Source: Pseudomonadota bacterium
GTDB lineage: Bacteria > Pseudomonadota > Alphaproteobacteria > Rhizobiales > Kaistiaceae
Reading direction: 5' to 3'
Assembly: GCA_023391905.1 (NCBI GenBank)
Contig: JAEWAD010000298.1
Span: 1 to 5,093 of the forward strand
DNA: 5,093 nt
In this document: positions 1 through 5,093 of the stretch, piece after piece
Numbering within the stretch: position 1 is the stretch's first letter
How the letters are laid out: every line of letters begins with the position of its first letter
Translations under genes and position numbers: made by a program
Notes under the pieces: model-generated
What the model saw: the letters and a program-made list of their open reading frames with translations, nothing else
Told to the model about the DNA's origin: nothing
Databases searched by the model: none

Positions 1-1
1 C

Positions 2-1156
2 GGCACCTGCACCTTCTACGGCACCGCCAACACCAACCAGATGCTGATGGAGATCATGGGCCTGCATCTGCCGGGCGCCTCCTTCGTCAATCCGAACACG
101 CCGCTGCGCGAGGCGCTGACCCGCGCCGCCGCCAAGCGGGCGCTCGCCATCACCGCGCTCGGCAACGAATTCACGCCGATCGGCGAGATCATCGACGAGA
201 AGGCGGTGGTGAACGGTGTCGTCGGGCTGAACGCCACCGGCGGCTCGACCAACCACACGCTGCACCTGATCGCCATGGCGAAGGCGGCCGGCATCCAGCT
301 GACCTGGGACGACTTCTCGGATATTTCCGACGTCGTACCACTGCTCACCCGCGTCTATCCGAACGGCCTCGCCGACGTGAACCATTTCCATGCCGCCGGC
401 GGCATGGGTTTTCTCATCCGCGAACTGCTGCAGGCCGGCCTGCTGCACGAGGACGTCTCGACCGTCTGGGGCTCCGGCCTTTCCGGCTACACGGTCGAGC
501 CGAAGCTCGGCGAGGACGGCGCCATCCACTGGCGCGAGGCGGCCCGGGAGAGCCTCGACGAGAAGGTCTTGGCTCCGGTCGAAAAGGCGTTCCAGCCGAC
601 GGGCGGCCTGAAGCTGCTCTCCGGCAATATCGGCCGGGCCGTCATCAAGGTCTCGGCGGTGAAGGCGGAGCGCCACATCATCGAGGCGCCGGCCAAGGTC
701 TTCCACACGCAGGATGCGCTGATCGCCGCCTTCAAGGCGGGCGAACTGACCGAGGACTTCATCGCCGTCATCCGCTTCCAGGGGCCGCGCGCCAATGGCA
801 TGCCGGAGCTGCACAAGCTGACACCGACGCTGGCCGTGCTGCAGGATCGCGGCCTGAAGGTGGCGCTGGTCACCGACGGCCGCATGTCGGGCGCATCCGG
901 CAAGGTGCCGGCGGCGATCCACGTCACGCCGGAGGCTGCTGCCGGCGGGCCGATCGGCAAGGTGCGCGACGGCGACCGGGTCCGGCTCGATGCGGTCAAC
1001 GGCACGCTGGAGGTGCTGGTCGACGCCGCGACTTTCGCGGCGCGGCCGCAGGTCGAGGAAGATCTCTCCGGCAATGAATTCGGTCTGGGTCGCGAGCTCT
1101 TCGCCATGTTCCGCGCCAGCGCCGCCCCGGCCGAACTCGGCGCCGGCGTGTTCTGA
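2..1156 (+). CDS. edd: Phosphogluconate dehydratase (Edd), 3' part, 5' end outside window
   Basis: Edd dehydrates 6-phosphogluconate to 2-keto-3-deoxy-6-phosphogluconate in the cytoplasm, the first committed step of the Entner-Doudoroff pathway. The frame is open from base 2 and gives 384 residues to a TGA stop. The fragment opens with GTCTFYGTANTNQM; its Cys (residue 3) matches an iron-sulfur cluster ligand of the IlvD/Edd family (about Cys221 of the ~603-residue E. coli enzyme), so roughly 218 residues are missing and the full length would be normal. This motif separates Edd from dihydroxyacid dehydratase IlvD, which has a GACGGMYTANT-type sequence here. Other family landmarks are LNATGGSTNHTLHLIAMAKA (about residues 79-98) and the C-terminal signature TDGRMSGASGKVPAA from residue 291. 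In related bacteria edd often closes a zwf-pgl-edd operon; the upstream genes are not visible, so that is inference. No frameshift or missing motif is seen. Confidence 0.96.
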   Translation, partial: GTCTFYGTANTNQMLMEIMGLHLPGASFVNPNTPLREALTRAAAKRALAITALGNEFTPIGEIIDEKAVVNGVVGLNATGGSTNHTLHLIAMAKAAGIQLTWDDFSDISDVVPLLTRVYPNGLADVNHFHAAGGMGFLIRELLQAGLLHEDVSTVWGSGLSGYTVEPKLGEDGAIHWREAARESLDEKVLAPVEKAFQPTGGLKLLSGNIGRAVIKVSAVKAERHIIEAPAKVFHTQDALIAAFKAGELTEDFIAVIRFQGPRANGMPELHKLTPTLAVLQDRGLKVALVTDGRMSGASGKVPAAIHVTPEAAAGGPIGKVRDGDRVRLDAVNGTLEVLVDAATFAARPQVEEDLSGNEFGLGRELFAMFRASAAPAELGAGVF

Positions 1157-1193
1157 GGCGTCACAGGACTTTGGGTGTTGCCCCGGCGGCATT

Positions 1194-1214
1194 GCCGTCT
1201 GTCCATCGGACGGC
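1194..1214 (+). terminator. Hairpin after edd, possible transcription terminator
   Basis: An inverted repeat forms an 8-bp stem (seven Watson-Crick pairs and one G-T pair) around a 5-base loop, 38 bases after the edd stop codon. No run of T follows, so it is not a textbook intrinsic terminator. It could stall polymerase, protect the edd mRNA 3' end, or be chance in GC-rich DNA. Its place between two functionally unrelated genes favours a 3'-end role. Confidence 0.3.
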
Positions 1215-1233
1215 TATGTAGGCGGATATTGCT

Positions 1234-1239
1234 GGGGAG
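1234..1239 (+). promoter_or_regulatory. Ribosome binding site of the glycosyltransferase gene
   Basis: GGGGAG lies 8 bases before the ATG at 1248. No other in-frame ATG, GTG or TTG occurs between the edd stop and this ATG, so this site fixes the start of the gene. Confidence 0.7.
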
Positions 1240-1247
1240 CAACCCGA

Positions 1248-2174
1248 ATGCAGCGCGCGTCAACCGGAGGCGTCGGCACTGACGCCGAGGCCGCTCTGTC
1301 CGTCGTCATCCCAACCCGGGACCGGTCCCAGACCGTCGTCCGGGCGATTGATTCCGTCCTGAAATACAGCGACTCGCCCATCGAGGTCATCGTGTCGGAT
1401 GACGGATCGCGGGACGATACGCTGGCGCGCTTGGCCGCGTATGGTGATCCGCGGCTTGTCGTCGTCGGCGTCGAGGCTTCCCGCGGTGCCAATCATGCCC
1501 GCAATTTCGGGGCGCGGGCCGCGCGAGCGCCGCTGGTGGCGTTCCTCGACTCCGATGACGCCTTCAGGGCCGGACGAGTCGAGCGCCTGATCGCCGCCTT
1601 TGCCGCGCGCCCGGAGATCGATGCCAGTATCGACGGCTATCTCGACCATGGCGTGCGCAATGCGGTGGAGCATCGCCTACCGGAGATGATTCCCGAGCCG
1701 GCAATGTTCCGGCACATGCTTATCGCGCACCAGATTCCCCTCACCAACTCGACCGTGACCGTCCGCAAGGCGGTGTTCGAAGCCGTCGGAGGCTTCGACG
1801 AAGCTCTGCGACGCCATCAGGACCGTGACCTGCTCGTCCGGCTGAGCCGCGACCATGTCGTCGCGATAGGTGCCGCCGTCGATGTCGACAAATATCGCGG
1901 CACCGCGTCGATCTCTCACAATTTTGAGGGCTATATCGAGGGGCTCGACGCGTTCATGGCGCGTACGCCGGAGGCGCAGAGGCCGGAATATGCAGATCTC
2001 CTGCACTATCTCAGCGTTCGCAGCATATTGAAGGCGGTGCTGCAGGGCGAGTTCGGAGCGGCGTTGCGCGAACGGCGCCGGCTCGCCCGTTCCAAGCTTC
2101 TGCCGCGTGGCCTGTTGAAGTCGGTGCTGCGCTACCAAGCCGGTCGTCGCATGCGGGTCCTGCCGGCACCGTGA
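1248..2174 (+). CDS. Family 2 (GT-A fold) glycosyltransferase
   Basis: This predicted inverting glycosyltransferase would move a sugar from a nucleotide-sugar donor to an acceptor, typically in polysaccharide or surface-glycan synthesis. The protein has 308 residues. A GT2 domain begins near residue 17: LSVVIPTRDR (17-26), the nucleotide-binding VIVSDDGSRDDT (47-58), RGANHARNFGA (79-89), and the metal-binding DxD-type motif FLDSDDAF (99-106). The second half has VGGFDEALRRHQDRDLLVRLS (180-200), where the family usually has a catalytic-base motif of the E/D-D type. The tail (about 270-308) is rich in Arg and Lys. No signal peptide or membrane segment is visible, so it is probably cytoplasmic or peripheral to the inner membrane. 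Donor and acceptor cannot be read from the sequence. No other glycan gene is in the window, and it carries more A/T-ending codons (AAA, TAT, AAT, ATA) than edd or cysG, which might mean later acquisition. Confidence 0.9.
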   Translation: MQRASTGGVGTDAEAALSVVIPTRDRSQTVVRAIDSVLKYSDSPIEVIVSDDGSRDDTLARLAAYGDPRLVVVGVEASRGANHARNFGARAARAPLVAFLDSDDAFRAGRVERLIAAFAARPEIDASIDGYLDHGVRNAVEHRLPEMIPEPAMFRHMLIAHQIPLTNSTVTVRKAVFEAVGGFDEALRRHQDRDLLVRLSRDHVVAIGAAVDVDKYRGTASISHNFEGYIEGLDAFMARTPEAQRPEYADLLHYLSVRSILKAVLQGEFGAALRERRRLARSKLLPRGLLKSVLRYQAGRRMRVLPAP

Positions 2175-2226
2175 GGTTCAAGAATAGCGGCTCGATGCCG
2201 TAGTTATTCATATAAATACTATCAAT

Positions 2227-2508
2227 TCAGTCGTGTTTAGCTGCCGGCTTGGGTTTTCTGCCTGGCGGCGCGGCCAGGAAGCGCGGCGTCATCTGCCGAT
2301 CGTGATTGCAAAATGCATGGTCGATCGCGCGCAATACGCTGCGGTACTGCCGGCGGTGCCCGGCAGGGAATGCTTTTTCAAGCCGCTCCGTGAGTTTGGA
2401 ACGCGCATCGTCGTCTTGATCCCGCCAAGTCTCTAGAAAGTCTGCAATCGTTCCAGACTTCGCGCGGTCCTTCTTTCGGGTCGCGCCCGAGGAGAGACGG
2501 ATGGCCAC
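2227..2508 (-). CDS. Possible small hypothetical gene or gene remnant, opposite strand to cysG
   Basis: I do not recognise this protein. The minus-strand frame ends at a TGA (2227-2229), and its last ~90 residues read like a real soluble protein rather than an antisense shadow: a charged, helix-favouring stretch with TIADFLETWRDQDDDARSKL, then RRQYRSVLRAIDHAF, then a basic Pro-rich tail RKPKPAAKHD. Most of it lies where no other gene runs, so it is not explained by a gene on the other strand. The start is the weak point. No in-frame ATG lies between the stop and the cysG region except an internal Met near the end. A GTG at 2508 gives 93 residues but lacks a ribosome binding site; a TTG at 2532 has GGAAAGG 8 bases upstream but overlaps the cysG start by 32 bases. 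It could be a small gene, the 3' remnant of a gene whose front was lost, or chance. Codon use is less GC-biased than in the neighbours. Confidence 0.3.
   Translation of the reverse strand: MAIRLSSGATRKKDRAKSGTIADFLETWRDQDDDARSKLTERLEKAFPAGHRRQYRSVLRAIDHAFCNHDRQMTPRFLAAPPGRKPKPAAKHD
2347..2366. repeat. Perfect 7-bp inverted repeat
   Basis: CTGCCGG at 2347-2353 and CCGGCAG at 2360-2366 flank a 6-base loop. It lies inside the possible minus-strand gene, about 135 bases before cysG. No T-run follows on either strand. It may be chance in GC-rich DNA. Confidence 0.3.
2427..2460. promoter_or_regulatory. AAGTCT repeat cluster, candidate operator upstream of cysG
   Basis: AAGTCT occurs at 2427-2432 and again at 2438-2443, an 11-base step close to one helical turn, and its reverse complement AGACTT occurs at 2455-2460. 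The cluster ends 40 bases before the cysG start codon, where a regulator of the sulfite-reduction operon could bind. No specific regulator can be named, and I could not pair it with a clear -35/-10 promoter. The same bases fall in the possible minus-strand gene, so the repeats may be incidental. Confidence 0.3.
2490..2494 (+). promoter_or_regulatory. Ribosome binding site of cysG
   Basis: AGGAG, within a longer GAGGAGAG purine run, stands 6 bases before the ATG at 2501. This is a strong, well-spaced site and supports that ATG as the start. Confidence 0.8.
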
Positions 2509-3937
2509 GGCCGCACGCAGTGTCACGCGCAAGCTGGGTACCTTTCCCGCCTTCCACCGGGTCGAGGGTCGGCGGGTTCTGATCGTCGGCGGCGGCGGCG
2601 AGGCCGCGGCCAAGATCCGCCTGCTCGCCGAGACGAGCGCCGAACTTGTCGTCTTCGCGCCGGAGTTGGAGGGCGAAGCTCGGCGCGATCTCGAGGCCGC
2701 GGGCGCCACGCTCGAGGCGCGCTTCCCAGAGGCGGCCGATCTGGCCGATGCCGCGCTCGTCTTCGCCGCGACCGGCAATCTCGATCAGGACCGCGCCGTG
2801 CGCGATCTCGCCAAGGCGGCCGGCGTTCCGGTCAACGTCGTCGACCGGCCCGATCTCTGCGACTTCTTCACGCCCGCGCTCGTGAACCGTGCGCCGCTTT
2901 CGATCGCGATCTCCACGGAAGGCGCCGCGCCCGTGTTGGCGCGCCATGTCCGCGCGCGGATCGAGGCGATGTTCTCGCCGCGTCTCGGCGATCTCGCCGA
3001 CCTCGCCGAGCGGCTCCGGGCGCGCGTCGCCGCCAAGATCGGAACCGGCGAGGCGCGCCGCCGTTTCTGGGCGCATTTCTTCACCGGCCCGACCGCCGCC
3101 AAGGTGCTGGCCGGCCAGATCGAGGACGGCGAGGGCGAGGCCACTGCCGCGATCGACGCGGCCGCCGAGCAGTCTGCGACCGTGGGCCATGTCAGCCTGG
3201 TCGGCGCCGGCCCGGGCGCCGAGGATCTCCTGACGCTGCGCGCCCAGCGCCTGCTGCAGGAAGCCGACGTCATCGTCTATGACAAGCTCGTGCCGGAGGC
3301 GATCGTCGCCATGGGGCGTCGCGATGCGCTCCGCATCTATGTCGGCAAGGCCAAGGGCGCGCATGCCGCCAGCCAGGACGAGATCAACGCCATTCTCGTG
3401 CGCGAGGCGCGCGACGGCCGCCGCGTCGTGCGGCTGAAATCCGGCGATCCGCTGATCTTCGGTCGCGCCGGCGAGGAGATGGCGGCGCTGCGCGAAGCCG
3501 GCATCCCGTTCGACATCGTGCCGGGCATCACCGCCGCCGTCGCCGCCGCCGCCGAGAACGAGATCCCGCTGACCTTGCGCGACGTCGCCTCGACGCTCGT
3601 CGTCGCCACCGGCCATGACATGCGCGGCGACACGCTGCCCGACTGGGCCGGCCTCGCGCTCTCCGGCGCCACCGTCGCCGTCTATATGGGCCGCAGCGTC
3701 GCCACCAAGGTCGCGGGCAGGCTGATCGAGAACGGCCTTAGCCCGTCGACACCGGTCGCCGTCATCGAGAACGCCTCGCGCGCCGATCGCCGCGCCTATT
3801 CAGGCCGTCTCGACGAGCTGGCATCGATCGCCGATCGGCCTGAGCTCGACGGCCCCGTCGTCATCATCGTCGGCCGTGTCGTTGCTGAGAGCGCGCTGGG
3901 CACCACGCCGCTGCCGCTCGTGGCGCTGGCCGCCTGA
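2501..3937 (+). CDS. cysG: Siroheme synthase CysG (precorrin-2 dehydrogenase/ferrochelatase fused to uroporphyrinogen-III C-methyltransferase)
   Basis: This cytoplasmic trifunctional enzyme makes siroheme from uroporphyrinogen III: two SAM-dependent methylations to precorrin-2, NAD-dependent oxidation to sirohydrochlorin, and iron insertion. The 478 residues hold both expected halves. The N-terminal dehydrogenase/chelatase has the NAD-binding glycine loop VLIVGGGGEAAAKIRLL (26-42), VNVVD (111-115, whose Asp matches the catalytic Asp104 of Salmonella CysG), and ISTEGAAPVLAR (137-148). After an Ala/Glu-rich linker near 205-227, the methyltransferase begins with VSLVGAGPGAEDLLTLRA (231-248), then RLKSGDPLIFGRAGEE (311-326), VPGITAA (340-346) and VAVYMGR (392-398). 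The protein is ~20 residues longer than E. coli CysG (457), partly from an N-terminal extension. One oddity: the family's usual PLTHR reads PLTLR (356-360). It is first in an operon with the DUF2849 gene and cysI, the enzyme that uses its product. Confidence 0.96.
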   Translation: MATAARSVTRKLGTFPAFHRVEGRRVLIVGGGGEAAAKIRLLAETSAELVVFAPELEGEARRDLEAAGATLEARFPEAADLADAALVFAATGNLDQDRAVRDLAKAAGVPVNVVDRPDLCDFFTPALVNRAPLSIAISTEGAAPVLARHVRARIEAMFSPRLGDLADLAERLRARVAAKIGTGEARRRFWAHFFTGPTAAKVLAGQIEDGEGEATAAIDAAAEQSATVGHVSLVGAGPGAEDLLTLRAQRLLQEADVIVYDKLVPEAIVAMGRRDALRIYVGKAKGAHAASQDEINAILVREARDGRRVVRLKSGDPLIFGRAGEEMAALREAGIPFDIVPGITAAVAAAAENEIPLTLRDVASTLVVATGHDMRGDTLPDWAGLALSGATVAVYMGRSVATKVAGRLIENGLSPSTPVAVIENASRADRRAYSGRLDELASIADRPELDGPVVIIVGRVVAESALGTTPLPLVALAA

Positions 3938-3959
3938 CATCCCGAAGCTGGATCCAAGC

Positions 3960-4280
3960 ATGACCGACAAGCTCATCACCGCCAATCATCTCGCCGACGG
4001 GCTCGTCGTGTTCCTGACCGCCGCCGGTGGCTGGTCGTACCGGCTGGCCGATGCCCGCGTCATCCCGGACGCCGAGCTCGACGATGCGCTGGCGCATGCC
4101 AAGGCGCAGCACGAGGCGCAGATCGTGGTCGACCCCTACGAGATCGAGGCGACGGTCGAGGGCGGTCTTCCCGTCCCCGTGCGCCTGCGCGAGCGCATTC
4201 GCGCTGCCGGAGGTCCGACCGTCGCCTATGGCGAGGCGGAAATCGCCGAACGCGCCATTCTTCTGAATCAGGCAGGTTGA
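3960..4280 (+). CDS. DUF2849 family protein of unknown function, in the cysG-cysI operon
   Basis: This 106-residue protein matches what I know of DUF2849, a small alphaproteobacterial family usually found beside sulfite/nitrite reductase genes; no biochemical role is known to me. It begins MTDKLITANHLADGLVVFLT, with an aromatic GGWSYRLADARVI segment (23-35), a central VVDPYEIEATVEGG (56-69), and a C-terminal RLRERIRAAGGPTVAYGE (75-92). There is no signal peptide, membrane segment or Cys, so it should be cytoplasmic and cannot bind a cluster or carry sulfur through thiols. The ATG at 3960 is 22 bases after the cysG stop, with only a weak GGA at 3950-3952 before it, so translation may depend on ribosomes leaving cysG. 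The next gene starts 3 bases after its stop. A role in maturation of CysI, siroheme delivery or electron transfer is inference from position only. Confidence 0.88.
   Translation: MTDKLITANHLADGLVVFLTAAGGWSYRLADARVIPDAELDDALAHAKAQHEAQIVVDPYEIEATVEGGLPVPVRLRERIRAAGGPTVAYGEAEIAERAILLNQAG
4271..4276 (+). promoter_or_regulatory. Ribosome binding site of cysI, inside the DUF2849 gene
   Basis: GGCAGG lies 7 bases before the ATG at 4284. An in-frame GTG directly precedes this ATG (4281-4283) but would be only 4 bases from the site, so ATG is the better start. The site overlaps the last codons of the upstream gene, which fits translational coupling. Confidence 0.5.
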
Positions 4281-4283
4281 GTG

Positions 4284-5093
<810 letters not shown>

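Larger units (their letters stand above)
2175..2500. other. Intergenic region upstream of cysG
   Basis: The gap between the glycosyltransferase and cysG is 326 bases. It starts with a weak hairpin (CGGC/GCCG stem, 2188-2200) followed by an AT-rich patch at 2201-2227 with only 4 G or C in 27 bases. That patch could end the glycosyltransferase transcript or hold a promoter, but I find no well-spaced -35/-10 pair that I would defend. From 2227 to beyond 2480 the minus strand carries a protein-like reading frame, described separately. The cysG promoter should lie in the last 100-150 bases, where the AAGTCT repeats are. I see no tRNA, known riboswitch fold or insertion-sequence end. Confidence 0.6.

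Noticed and set aside
990..1247. Upstream extension of the glycosyltransferase frame into edd
   Set aside because: The extra residues are Arg/Ser/Pro/Ala-rich and overlap the end of edd in another frame. The GT2 domain begins after 1248, where a good ribosome binding site precedes the ATG.
487..1263. A 258-codon minus-strand frame opposite edd
   Set aside because: Low-complexity Ser/Arg/Pro/Ala composition and complete overlap with an unmistakable Edd sequence.
2201..2227. AT-rich patch with imperfect dyad symmetry, considered as a promoter, phage attachment site or insertion scar
   Set aside because: The symmetry is poor, no matching copy was found elsewhere in the window, and no -35/-10 pair with normal spacing is convincing. 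It is noted only as part of the intergenic region.
2233..2436. A 67-codon plus-strand frame in the gap before cysG
   Set aside because: It has no ribosome binding site, its composition is irregular, and it is opposite the more protein-like minus-strand frame. I see nothing to support it.
3528..3555. GCC-rich run inside cysG, considered as a trinucleotide repeat prone to slippage
   Set aside because: It simply encodes an Ala-rich stretch after VPGITA, a position where Ala and Gly are normal in this family, and the run is interrupted by GTC codons.
2378..3616. A 412-codon open frame on the minus strand opposite cysG
   Set aside because: It is repetitive in Arg, Gly, Ala and Asp, has no recognisable domain, and lies antisense to a well-supported cysG. 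It is a codon-bias shadow.

Overview
This is a GC-rich stretch of bacterial chromosome. It most resembles an alphaproteobacterium of the Hyphomicrobiales (Rhizobiales). The evidence is the codon bias (C/G in nearly every third position), a long cysG fusion gene, and the gene order cysG, DUF2849, cysI, which I know from that group. I would not name a genus from sequence alone. I see no tRNA, rRNA, CRISPR array, insertion sequence or phage gene.

Layout, left to right. (1) Positions 2-1156, + strand: the last 384 codons of edd, 6-phosphogluconate dehydratase of the Entner-Doudoroff pathway; the first ~218 residues lie off the left edge. (2) Positions 1157-1247: a short gap with a GC-rich hairpin and the ribosome binding site of the next gene. 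(3) Positions 1248-2174, +: a complete family 2 glycosyltransferase of 308 residues with unknown sugar donor and acceptor. (4) Positions 2175-2500: a 326-base gap that is locally much richer in A/T. It holds an AT-rich patch, a minus-strand reading frame that may be a small gene or a gene remnant, and a cluster of AAGTCT repeats shortly upstream of cysG. (5) Positions 2501-5093, +: the start of a sulfite-reduction operon. It comprises cysG (trifunctional siroheme synthase), a small DUF2849 protein of unknown function, and the first 270 codons of cysI (siroheme-dependent sulfite/nitrite reductase), which runs off the right edge.

How the genes work together. CysG converts uroporphyrinogen III to siroheme, and siroheme is the prosthetic group that CysI needs to reduce sulfite to sulfide in assimilation. 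Gaps of 22 and 3 bases indicate that cysG, the DUF2849 gene and cysI are transcribed together and that the last two are translationally coupled. The edd gene and the glycosyltransferase have no obvious functional link to this operon; the glycosyltransferase looks like an isolated gene sitting between two conserved metabolic blocks.

Most of the window is ordinary core metabolism. The least explained parts are the DUF2849 protein inside the siroheme/sulfite operon, the minus-strand frame facing away from cysG, and the repeat cluster upstream of cysG. I found no convincing evidence of a wholly new system.
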